DNA of 15,553 nt, from contig CABMDX010000065.1 in assembly GCA_902385025.1 (NCBI GenBank), forward strand, positions 1-15,553, in the 5' to 3' direction. The position numbers and the translations under genes are program-made. The notes beneath the pieces were generated by a model. It had not been told where the DNA came from, ran no database searches, and saw nothing but the letters and a program-made list of their open reading frames with translations. This stretch comes from an uncultured archaeon. GTDB taxonomy: Archaea; Halobacteriota; Methanosarcinia; Methanotrichales; Methanotrichaceae. This document shows positions 1 to 6,681 of this stretch, piece by piece; the stretch's first letter is position 1; the number at the start of each line of letters is the position of its first letter.

Positions 1-1
1 G

Positions 2-1852
2 GATATATGTTGGCGGACTCGATTGAAGAATATTTTCTCGAATCGCACTGTCTTTTTATTCTTTGAAGAAGCCCATGCAATATCCGAGTGGAATCATGGA
101 TTTTTGCCCGGGTATTCGAATGTGGTTCGCTGGATAAGAGGTAATTGCGCCATCAGGGAATTCAAACCCAGTCTGAATGCGTTGACCTCGATCAACATAA
201 GGTTGGTGCTCCTTGATATCATGAATGAATTAGACCTGGGAGATCCTGGCTGCATCGTGGAATCCGCATCATACGATCGCAGGAATTTGCATTATGAGAT
301 TCATAAGGTGAACGCCAAAAATCGTATGCCTGTTCTGATTTCTTTGATCAAATCAACTCTGCGGGAATATGGCTGGCAGGGAAACAGTCCGAAGATCCCC
401 TGCGGCCTCATTATTTGTGCCGATGAAGATGATGAGGATTTTGGCCTGATAGGTCTTTCCAAATCACTTGGATCGTATTTGAATATGCCAGTTGGAGTCT
501 GCTCATGCAAGCCCCCCAAGAAGTTCTCAAGACTTGGCGGCTCAAGAGAGGAATGGACTGGAAAGAGCCATGAAGCCCTGTTGCAGTTCAAGAGAAACGA
601 GTTACCTATCCTGGTATGCTCCAGAGATATGGCAAATGAATTGAGCAAAAAGGACATCAGGTTCACTCTCCATACAGATAGGCCTGCATCTCTTTATGAG
701 TTCTATCTGCAAAGCGGTCGAGCAGGACATGATGGGATGAAGTCATCTTGCATAATGCTATCATCTGATGGTGACGAGCTTTCAGGAAATTGCATTGCAG
801 ATAGTCGGAATGGAGGAAGCCGAATCAGAGAATTATCGTGCGAGGGATTCCCGGGAAAAGTGATAGAAAAGCGAATTCTTTGCTGGGTTATATTGAAGCT
901 GCTCATGTCATCTCCAGGCCATAATATCGGAGACAGGGTTGATTTTGAGATATTCATTCCGTCGACTCCCCTCCCTGCAAAAGAGGGCATTGGGTTGCCA
1001 ATGGAATGCAGACAGGAACTGCTGGAAAAGGCCCTTTATAGGTTGCTCCTCCTGGGTGCCATTGACGGTTATGAGAGAAAGACAGGATCGTTTAAGGTGA
1101 CTGCAAAGATCAGAGAAGCCTCTCACATTTACTGTAGCTATGAAAAATATATAGAGAGATACGAAACAGAGAGCCAGGCGGCTCATTATATTCCCAGCGG
1201 GAATTCTTCGACCTACAAGAATACAGCCATGAAATGCGGATGCAGATTGATCGACTACATATATCAGAAGGCCAAGATAAAAAAAGATGCTGATTTAGCA
1301 GTAATGAACGAGGCAACTGGAGCGGGCCAGCCGGTCCTCAGAAATTTCCGGGATAGTTTGCATGATTTGCTGGAACGATCTATTATCGAGGCCAGGCTGA
1401 CTCTGGCAGAATCTGAATCCTGGTGGAGTATTCTTGATGGCATTAATGGATTGGACGATCTGCTGGAGCTGCATCTCACCTGCCAGAGAAAGATCAAATC
1501 GGAGCCGGATAATTTCGCCCTTCGTATGATAACGGGATTCTGTGCCTTTGCTTTCCCGGATCGTGAGCGAAAGAGCAACGACTTTGAAGAAGGCCTATGC
1601 AGTCTGCTCGACTCGACCACAGAAGCATATAGAGCTGATATTTGCCGGCATATATTCTCCTATGCAGAATTCCTGATGCCTTCTCAAAGAGACGTGATAC
1701 TGAAAATCATTTGGCAGACAGATCCATCTTTGGAGATCTCGAGATTTTGTTATGAAAAATCGGATTTTTCGAGCGAAATCTGCTATTCGTCAATATTTAA
1801 GCTTGTAAATGGACTATTGGCCATCAATAAGGCGAAAGGTGTTGTTTTATGA
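2..1852 (+). CDS. RecQ-like superfamily 2 helicase, degenerate, N-terminus outside window
   Basis: The reading frame is open to the left edge, so the Walker A region is off-window. Residues below are numbered from the TTG at position 23, which is probably internal. A RecQ motif II region reads FFEEAH then AISEW (residues 13-23), with Glu where DEAH has Asp. A motif III equivalent reads ALTSIN (53-58) where RecQ has a TATA-type motif. The second RecA lobe contains HEALLQFKRNEL (183-194) and a motif VI QSGRAGHDG (230-238), where the usual second Arg is His. The GMGIDKPDVR-type motif V is unrecognisable apart from KKDIRF (209-214). The RecQ zinc-binding cysteine cluster is not seen. A winged-helix-like stretch lies near residues 315-365, followed by about 240 unrecognised residues. 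RecQ enzymes unwind DNA 3' to 5', but so many changed motifs make activity doubtful. Its stop overlaps the next gene by four bases. A defence-type helicase such as a DpdF-like protein is an alternative I cannot test. Confidence 0.75.
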   Translation, partial: DICWRTRLKNIFSNRTVFLFFEEAHAISEWNHGFLPGYSNVVRWIRGNCAIREFKPSLNALTSINIRLVLLDIMNELDLGDPGCIVESASYDRRNLHYEIHKVNAKNRMPVLISLIKSTLREYGWQGNSPKIPCGLIICADEDDEDFGLIGLSKSLGSYLNMPVGVCSCKPPKKFSRLGGSREEWTGKSHEALLQFKRNELPILVCSRDMANELSKKDIRFTLHTDRPASLYEFYLQSGRAGHDGMKSSCIMLSSDGDELSGNCIADSRNGGSRIRELSCEGFPGKVIEKRILCWVILKLLMSSPGHNIGDRVDFEIFIPSTPLPAKEGIGLPMECRQELLEKALYRLLLLGAIDGYERKTGSFKVTAKIREASHIYCSYEKYIERYETESQAAHYIPSGNSSTYKNTAMKCGCRLIDYIYQKAKIKKDADLAVMNEATGAGQPVLRNFRDSLHDLLERSIIEARLTLAESESWWSILDGINGLDDLLELHLTCQRKIKSEPDNFALRMITGFCAFAFPDRERKSNDFEEGLCSLLDSTTEAYRADICRHIFSYAEFLMPSQRDVILKIIWQTDPSLEISRFCYEKSDFSSEICYSSIFKLVNGLLAINKAKGVVL

Positions 1853-2538
1853 ATGAAGAGGAACGAAGACACGAGATCCTGAGAGCTGAGGCAGCTATAC
1901 GTGAGCTGGCTATGCGAATGGCAGAAACCAGCGAGTGCACCAGGCAGGCCGACACTGCGAGAAGCATACTGGAATCGGCAGTAAGATCTATTGATGATTT
2001 GAAGGCTGAGATTGGAGCATCAATAGAATCCGAGAAAAGAACAAGAGAAGAGGAAAGCGAATCATTGAGAAGAACCCAAGAATCGCTTGCATCAAGTGTT
2101 CAAGAGTTCCGAAAATCTCAAGAAAGGTTCGAGAAGAAGGCCGATCATTTGGAGACCACCATTGGCGAAAGAAGCCAAGAGCTCCTGGAATCCGTCGATG
2201 CCAGACTTGTCAGTCTGTCACGCAATATCGAAACCATATCCAATAAGCTCACATTCATCATGGATCAAAATGAAGCGTCGAGCAAGAGAACTTTCGCACT
2301 TCAAAAGATTGTCGAAGAACTATCGGGCAAGTTCCAGGAATTTGGAGATTGCACAATCAGCAACTCTGAAGAGATACAGGAGCTGGAATCTCAAATCACC
2401 TCTTCAAATGAGAGGCTCTCATCTCTGGAGCAGGCCTATGCTATGAAGACAGCCGGACTTTCTCATCGCCTGCGATCTGCCATAATCGGAGGAGGATTGG
2501 GGATGGTCATGATCCTTATGATAATTAAGTTGTCTTGA
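1849..2538 (+). CDS. Coiled-coil protein with C-terminal membrane anchor
   Basis: The ATG sits inside the stop of the helicase-like gene (ATGA), so the two are almost certainly co-transcribed and translationally coupled. The 229-residue product is almost wholly charged heptad-like sequence (rich in Glu, Lys, Arg, Ser and Leu, residues 1 to about 200) with no enzymatic motif. It ends in one hydrophobic segment, about residues 208-228, starting SAIIGGGLGMVMILMII and followed by only KLS. There is no N-terminal signal, so the expected topology is tail-anchored with a long cytoplasmic coiled coil. I do not recognise a family. The coupling suggests that it positions the helicase-like protein at the membrane or acts as its sensor; that is inference. 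A chemoreceptor-like or generic structural protein is an alternative. Confidence 0.8.
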   Translation: MNEEERRHEILRAEAAIRELAMRMAETSECTRQADTARSILESAVRSIDDLKAEIGASIESEKRTREEESESLRRTQESLASSVQEFRKSQERFEKKADHLETTIGERSQELLESVDARLVSLSRNIETISNKLTFIMDQNEASSKRTFALQKIVEELSGKFQEFGDCTISNSEEIQELESQITSSNERLSSLEQAYAMKTAGLSHRLRSAIIGGGLGMVMILMIIKLS

Positions 2539-2575
2539 ATAGCTAAAGCAGTTCACCGCCAGCGTTCAGATGCCA

Positions 2576-2586
2576 TTATATAAAAT
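2576..2586 (+). promoter_or_regulatory. Possible TATA box (upstream of psiE-like gene)
   Basis: TTATATAAAAT lies in the 164-base gap after the coiled-coil gene. It resembles an archaeal TATA element, but it is about 120 bases from the next start and would give a long leader. The second element at 2643-2654 is better placed. Confidence 0.3.
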
Positions 2587-2642
2587 ACGAGGAACGCGCT
2601 TCGATTCCAGGAGACCGTCTGCCAGTATTGATAGCCTGGAAA

Positions 2643-2654
2643 GGGATATATATC
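2643..2654 (+). promoter_or_regulatory. TATA/BRE-like promoter of the PsiE-family gene
   Basis: A purine-rich GAAAGGG (BRE-like) runs into ATATATATC. Transcription would be expected to begin roughly 25 bases downstream, near 2675, leaving a leader of about 25-30 bases before the ATG at 2703. It suggests the PsiE-family gene is transcribed separately from the helicase pair. Confidence 0.5.
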
Positions 2655-2702
2655 AAAAAACATAACCAGTAGTCCGGGAAAAGCAGGGCGGTGCAGGGAT
2701 AA

Positions 2703-3125
2703 ATGGAGTTTAAATTTTCGACATATTTTGAAGGGTTGCAGAAGATAATCCTGATTATCTTGACAATGACGATGGCTCTTGTAACTCTAATCGCCGCACT
2801 GGACCTGATCTATACCCTGGCCATTTATCTGATCTTCCCGCCAGTCGGCCTGCAGATTAAGGAGATATTGAGCTTTTTTGGAAGCATCCTTCTGGTGCTC
2901 ATCGCAGTGGAGCTTTTGGAGACCTTCAGGGCTTTTCAGATTGATAAGACGATAAATGTGCTGATGGTGTTCCTGGTGGCCCTTATCGCCATGGCCAGGA
3001 AGCTCCTTATTATGGAGATCAATGGCTATTCGGATTCCACGCAACTGTTCGGACTGTCTGCAGTCGTTATTGCGCTGTCTATTGGCTATTATCTGATCAA
3101 AAAGAGCTCCTCCTGCAAAGAATAG
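2703..3125 (+). CDS. PsiE-family (phosphate-starvation-inducible) membrane protein
   Basis: This 140-residue protein has four hydrophobic segments (about residues 12-42, 53-72, 82-100 and 112-132). It carries the PsiE-family signature region: LIYTLAIYLI, then a KEILSFFG segment, an ELLETFRAF stretch and an ARKLLIME stretch near the third and fourth helices. In E. coli PsiE is a Pho-regulon membrane protein of unknown biochemical role, and archaeal homologues are common and equally uncharacterised. The length matches the family. The ATG is preceded by a modest GCAGGGAT purine stretch. It has its own TATA-like promoter, so a link to the upstream helicase pair is not required. Family assignment is fairly secure; function is unknown. 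Confidence 0.8.
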   Translation: MEFKFSTYFEGLQKIILIILTMTMALVTLIAALDLIYTLAIYLIFPPVGLQIKEILSFFGSILLVLIAVELLETFRAFQIDKTINVLMVFLVALIAMARKLLIMEINGYSDSTQLFGLSAVVIALSIGYYLIKKSSSCKE

Positions 3126-3241
3126 AGAGTATCATGCCGATTTTGCAGGTTTTGTGATGCATTTGATCCCGGTAGCTTGGCCCCAAATACAGTCATAGAA
3201 GCCGCTAAAAGAGAGATCAAGCCACGAAAGCCATAAGCTGC

Positions 3242-4309
3242 TCAGGATTTCTGCTCGCTTGACGCCTTTATAGCTAATGCATTTCTTTGCTCCCGATCCT
3301 CTGCTACGACCTGGTATATCCCCGTCACCACTGCCACCATGGCAGGAGCCATGAAGAATCCGGAGACTCCGGCCACAAGCCCGCCACCCAGGAATGAGAG
3401 CAATACCAATAAGGGATGAATTGATGATTTTGTCGAGACTATATAAGGCCGAATGACCAGTTCTGCCAGGTGGACAAGGATGGATGCCGCCAGGAAGAAG
3501 AAAAAGGCATCCATGATTCCGAATTCGACATATCTGCTGATGGCCGTAGGTATGAAGACGAGCCAGGTTAAGAAGGGCACCATCCCGGCCAGAAAGACTA
3601 TGCTGGCCATAGCAAAGGGCCTGGGGACTCCGAAGAGATAAAATATGGCTGCAGAGGTGATCCCGCCAACGATGGCCGTGTAAATGCTGCCCGTATAAAC
3701 ACCGCTGAGAATGCTATCGATTCTTGCCAGGCAGCGGGCCTCCAGCTCTCTGCCGTCCAGGTTCAGGATCCCTAGCAGCCCATCCAACAGACTATCGCCA
3801 TTCAGCAGAAGAAAGTAGCAGACACACAGCGATATCAGGAAATTCACAATCCCCATGGTGATGGCGGACCCCAGGGAAAAGACTGGCAGGCTGGTCAGGA
3901 GATGCAGGATGATCTCCATCAGGTTCGCCATGCCACGGGAAATCTCATCAAATATCACCTGGGGAACATGCACCTGGGAGATGAAATTGTAGCTATTGGA
4001 AATGATCTCCCCCTGATGCGTCTCAAGCCACCGTATTTGGCTTGCAGCCTCAATGAGTCCGGCCGAGAATACGATGGAAAGAGGTACGACTATGCAGACA
4101 GTGGCCGCGAGAGAGCCCATTCGCCTGTTCTCTCCGAATAGATTCCGAACTGTTCTTCCGACATAAGCGAAGACGAGCCCCAGGACAAGCCCATCAAGCA
4201 GCGGCCAGATGAAATAGGATAAAAGGATGAGAAGAGCTATGACTATGAAGGGCAGCCATTCACTTTGTCCCGGTATGCATGCCGAATAGGACCTCATAAA
4301 TAAAGCCAT
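3242..4309 (-). CDS. AI-2E family transporter (PerM/YdiK-like permease)
   Basis: The 355-residue product has about eight hydrophobic segments arranged as in AI-2E family proteins. A short N-terminal pair of helices (about 20-60) and a third helix (about 65-90) precede an amphipathic loop (about 90-150). A C-terminal block of helices holds the conserved GxxxG-rich stretch IVGGITSAAIFYLFGVPRP (about 213-231), a GMVPFLTW motif (about 241-248) and a VIRPYIV segment (about 286-292). Family members have been linked to AI-2 export, sodium/proton antiport and other small-solute export; the substrate here cannot be told. The chosen ATG has no obvious ribosome binding site. A second in-frame ATG four codons later is possible. 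It is divergent from the oxidoreductase gene, and nothing beside it indicates a quorum-sensing role. Confidence 0.85.
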   Translation of the reverse strand: MALFMRSYSACIPGQSEWLPFIVIALLILLSYFIWPLLDGLVLGLVFAYVGRTVRNLFGENRRMGSLAATVCIVVPLSIVFSAGLIEAASQIRWLETHQGEIISNSYNFISQVHVPQVIFDEISRGMANLMEIILHLLTSLPVFSLGSAITMGIVNFLISLCVCYFLLLNGDSLLDGLLGILNLDGRELEARCLARIDSILSGVYTGSIYTAIVGGITSAAIFYLFGVPRPFAMASIVFLAGMVPFLTWLVFIPTAISRYVEFGIMDAFFFFLAASILVHLAELVIRPYIVSTKSSIHPLLVLLSFLGGGLVAGVSGFFMAPAMVAVVTGIYQVVAEDREQRNALAIKASSEQKS

Positions 4310-4430
4310 CTATAGAGAATGCTGGATATCTAGCTTTGGGAGGAAATTCGTTCCGGCTCACCAAGAGCAGAACTTTCCGACATGATGGAAGATCTGGCAA
4401 AACAGTTTTAGAGATTCATCAAAAACATAG

Positions 4431-4443
4431 AATATTAATATTA
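4431..4443 (+). promoter_or_regulatory. TATA-like promoter, probable leaderless transcript
   Basis: AATATTAATATTA is the only strong AT box before the oxidoreductase gene and lies 22-34 bases upstream of the ATG at 4465. That is the archaeal TATA-to-start-site distance, so the mRNA may begin at or within a few bases of the start codon. This argues against any start upstream of 4465. Confidence 0.5.
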
Positions 4444-4464
4444 AGAGGTTCCAAATTCTTCATT

Positions 4465-5319
4465 ATGCACGCGGGATTTATTGGCCTGGGAGTTCTCGGC
4501 AAGGCCATAGCCAGAAGGCTTCTGGCTCAGGGAGTGGAACTCAAGGTATGGAACAGGACTGTGCAAAAGGCAGAGGATCTGGGAGTCGAGATCGCAAAGA
4601 GCCCTGCGGACCTGATTTCCCGTGTGCCTGTAGTCATTTTGAATCTCTTTGACAGCGACGCAGTCAGCACAGTCCTGGAAGGAAACGATCGACTGCTGCG
4701 AGGAGACTGCCAAGGTAAGCTGATCGTGGACACGACGACCAATCATTTCCAGCAAGCTGCCCGATTTCATGAACTGGCAGCGTCCCGAGGCTGCCAGTAT
4801 ATCGAGGCTCCGGTCCTTGGAAGCGTCCTGCCAGCCAGCCAGGGGGCTCTTTGCATCCTTGTGAGCGGCAAAGCCAGTGCCTATGAGACTGCTCTGCCCT
4901 ATTTGCAGAAGATGGGAAAAGAGATCTTTTTCCTGGAAGAACATGGCCTGGCTACCAAGATGAAGCTGGTAAATAACCTGGTCCTGGGCAATTTCATGGC
5001 GACAATTGCAGAGGCTGTGGTCATGGGCGAGAAGATCGGGCTAGAAAAGGAGACTGTGATGTATATTCTCGCCAGCGGCGCTGGCAACTCCGGGGTCTTA
5101 AGCGCCAAGAGACAAAAGCTGCTTACAGAGGATTTTTCGGCTCATTTCTCAGCCGCACTGATCTACAAGGACCTGCACTATCTTCAGGATCTGGCCATGG
5201 AGAGCAAGAGACCGCTTTTCACCCCAGCAATGACAAAAGAGCTTTACGCCATGATGTTCTCGAAAAATATGGATAAGCTGGACTTCTCAGCCGTCTACAG
5301 GCTGCTCAAAGAGATTTAG
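4465..5319 (+). CDS. NAD(P)-dependent beta-hydroxyacid dehydrogenase family oxidoreductase
   Basis: The start at 4465 gives 284 residues, the family's usual length, and places the Rossmann glycine motif GFIGLGVLG at residues 4-12. Earlier in-frame ATGs give an unrelated leader and lie upstream of the promoter. After the second strand, VWNRT (28-32) has the Asn-Arg-Thr seen in NADPH-preferring members such as glyoxylate/succinic-semialdehyde reductases. The substrate loop DTTTN (89-93) replaces the commoner DxST. An APVLGS segment (115-120) leads to a glycine-rich turn. The catalytic-lysine region is GLATKMKLVNN, with K167 and N171 in the expected positions. KDLHYLQDLA near residues 232-241 matches the C-terminal helical domain that completes the active site. 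The likely reaction is reduction of a small 2- or 3-oxo acid or semialdehyde in the cytoplasm; the exact substrate is unknown. Confidence 0.85.
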   Translation: MHAGFIGLGVLGKAIARRLLAQGVELKVWNRTVQKAEDLGVEIAKSPADLISRVPVVILNLFDSDAVSTVLEGNDRLLRGDCQGKLIVDTTTNHFQQAARFHELAASRGCQYIEAPVLGSVLPASQGALCILVSGKASAYETALPYLQKMGKEIFFLEEHGLATKMKLVNNLVLGNFMATIAEAVVMGEKIGLEKETVMYILASGAGNSGVLSAKRQKLLTEDFSAHFSAALIYKDLHYLQDLAMESKRPLFTPAMTKELYAMMFSKNMDKLDFSAVYRLLKEI

Positions 5320-5856
5320 TTCCCAATTGCCGGAAGCTGTCACGCCAGGTCCAAATTCCAGCATTGCGGTCTTGCGACAAATTTGATCGCCAGGAAAGAT
5401 ATTCAATTGCAGGGCCACATTATCCAGTATTCGTGGCCATTATGCGACACGACCAAAATGAACAGGCCAATCAATCTAAGCAATGCAGCGATAACAGCCT
5501 GATCTTTGCGATATTTTCTGGGATTTGAACCACAGGTTGTGGCCCAAATTGCGTTTTGCAGGTTTTGGCCAATCTGGCGGTGAGATTTCACGGATTTCTG
5601 GCCGCCCTAGCCGCTCCTGCCAGCTCCGGAGTGGGAAAGAGCTTGAAAGATCTTTTAGGAGGGGACTTGTTATCTACTCAGCCCTTTTGGAGTGTAGAGC
5701 CCGGAACCATTTCGCTGATGGCCGTGATCATTTCACATCCGTTGGCTCCGGGCATTTGAGCGACCCAGTACCTTCTGGCCAAAATGAAAAATTCCACAGG
5801 ATCTTGTCCAGTTGTGCTCTTCTATTTGGCAGCAGCCACGAGGGCCCGTTTCTTTC
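5320..5856. other. 537-base region without a supportable gene
   Basis: Open frames exist on both strands but none resembles a known protein or has a convincing start. One plus-strand frame at 5666-5758 starts TTG just after AGGAGGGG, giving 30 residues (begins MLSTQPFWSV). A minus-strand frame at 5403-5591 has one hydrophobic stretch (AALLRLIGLFILVV). Neither shows family similarity I recognise. The segment may be a decayed gene or a long untranslated region of the small minus-strand peptide. Confidence 0.4.
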
Positions 5857-5946
5857 TCAGATGAGGACTTCGGATCCAACCAGGATCACTATAATCGCAC
5901 TCAATAGACCAATCCAGTACCCGAAATAATTATCCGTTTCATTCAC
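5857..5946 (-). CDS. Candidate 29-residue single-pass membrane peptide
   Basis: A GTG start encodes 29 residues. An acidic/aromatic N-terminus (MNETDNYFGYW) is followed by a hydrophobic helix of about 16 residues (IGLLSAIIVILVG) and a short tail ending SEVLI. This is the shape of small regulatory membrane peptides. The perfect AGGAGGTGA anti-16S match spans 5943-5951 and overlaps the GTG itself, so the spacing is unusual. The ATG that follows it directly reads only 12 codons. An AT-rich promoter-like region with two inverted repeats lies upstream. It may be a real micro-gene, a leader peptide or chance. Nothing else in frame supports it, so I am only moderately sure. Confidence 0.4.
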   Translation of the reverse strand: MNETDNYFGYWIGLLSAIIVILVGSEVLI

Positions 5947-5951
5947 CTCCT
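5943..5951 (-). promoter_or_regulatory. Perfect Shine-Dalgarno AGGAGGTGA
   Basis: On the minus strand this reads AGGAGGTGA, fully complementary to the archaeal 16S rRNA 3' end. It is the strongest such site in the window and lies in a stretch otherwise lacking a gene, which is why the small peptide here deserves attention. Confidence 0.5.
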
Positions 5952-5977
5952 CTGCAAGTCTTGGCCAATATACCTTT

Positions 5978-5992
5978 AATCCAAAAAGGATT
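5978..5992. repeat. Inverted repeat AATCC-AAAAA-GGATT
   Basis: Five-base arms around an A5 spacer lie 32-46 bases upstream of the GTG of the small minus-strand peptide. Size and placement suit an operator or a TATA-proximal regulatory site. Confidence 0.4.
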
Positions 5993-6008
5993 TTGTACCT
6001 AAAAAGTA

Positions 6009-6026
6009 TTTACCTTTTTTGGTAAA
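6009..6026. repeat. Inverted repeat TTTACC-TTTTTT-GGTAAA
   Basis: Six-base perfect arms around T6, centred about 32 bases (three helical turns) from the neighbouring A5-centred repeat. Both have CC/GG cores flanking a homopolymer, suggesting paired operator half-sites for one regulator. Confidence 0.4.
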
Positions 6027-6185
6027 AAGCCAAATAATGGCCAAAATAATTAATTTAATATAAAAATTTATTTTGAAATTTGTAATAAATAAAATCATCG
6101 ATATTGCAAGAACGAAAGCTCAAAAAATAAAACCGATCATCGGACCCATTGCCCGGGACCGGGAGAGGCGGACAGGACGTTTTTT

Positions 6186-6602
6186 CTATACACCAGGAAG
6201 AGCATCGCCAGGATTCTCGACCTTGGTTCCAGGAACCGCCCCAATCCAGGTATAATAGGACGATGCCGGATAGCCGAAGATCCTGCCGCTGGCATCAGGC
6301 TTCAAGACTCCAGTGCTCGAAGCCCGGGTCTTGACGGCAATTGGCGAGAGTGTGAACCTGCTGAGCAGAGTCTGGTTATTGGCAAAAGACTCATACAGAA
6401 ACTGATTGTATTGATCGAGATAAGTATTGAACTGCCCTGCATAATTATCAACATACTGCCCCCGTCCGTAGTATTCGCCCATGAACAATCCGACGCGCAG
6501 CCCATATTCCAGTCCCCTCTGGTACTCCGAGATTTCACCTGCAACAGGCAGCATGGCCAAAAGAAGCAAGATCGATACTTTGGCGACTATCATCCACTTC
6601 AT
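6186..6602 (-). CDS. Small secreted tyrosine-rich protein of unknown function
   Basis: The ATG at 6602 is chosen because GAGGT lies six bases upstream; a GTG one codon earlier is also open. The 138-residue product starts MKWMIVAKVSILLLLAMLP, a typical signal peptide with probable cleavage after VAG near residue 21. The mature part is short and rich in Tyr, Gln, Asn and Gly (for example GEYYGRGQYVDNY and LDQYNQFLY), then becomes Ser/Pro/Gly-rich towards the end (FGYPASSYYTWIG). No cysteine is visible, and no family is recognised. It lies 79 bases downstream of the flavoprotein on the same strand and could be co-transcribed with it, though its function looks unrelated. An envelope or sheath-associated protein is possible but only a guess. 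Confidence 0.65.
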   Translation of the reverse strand: MKWMIVAKVSILLLLAMLPVAGEISEYQRGLEYGLRVGLFMGEYYGRGQYVDNYAGQFNTYLDQYNQFLYESFANNQTLLSRFTLSPIAVKTRASSTGVLKPDASGRIFGYPASSYYTWIGAVPGTKVENPGDALPGV

Positions 6603-6681
6603 CACAATACCTCAATTAAATGCACTTTCGCGATAAGCCTTTAGCTTTTCTGTACCTCGGCATAACTCGCTGTCAGATAAG

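Noticed and set aside
3453..3641. Small plus-strand frame inside the AI-2E gene
   Set aside because: It is the antisense shadow of transmembrane coding sequence in the permease gene.
4336..4464. N-terminal extension of the oxidoreductase from the ATG at 4336
   Set aside because: The extension does not look like the family, while the ATG at 4465 begins directly with the Rossmann strand and sits at leaderless distance from the TATA-like box.
5500..5560. GGTTCAAATCC on the minus strand, resembling a tRNA T-loop
   Set aside because: The flanking bases do not pair into a five-base T-stem and no acceptor or anticodon arm can be built around it.
5403..5591. A 62-residue minus-strand frame with a hydrophobic stretch
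   Set aside because: No ribosome binding site, no family similarity and a composition unlike the real genes here; left as part of the unexplained region.
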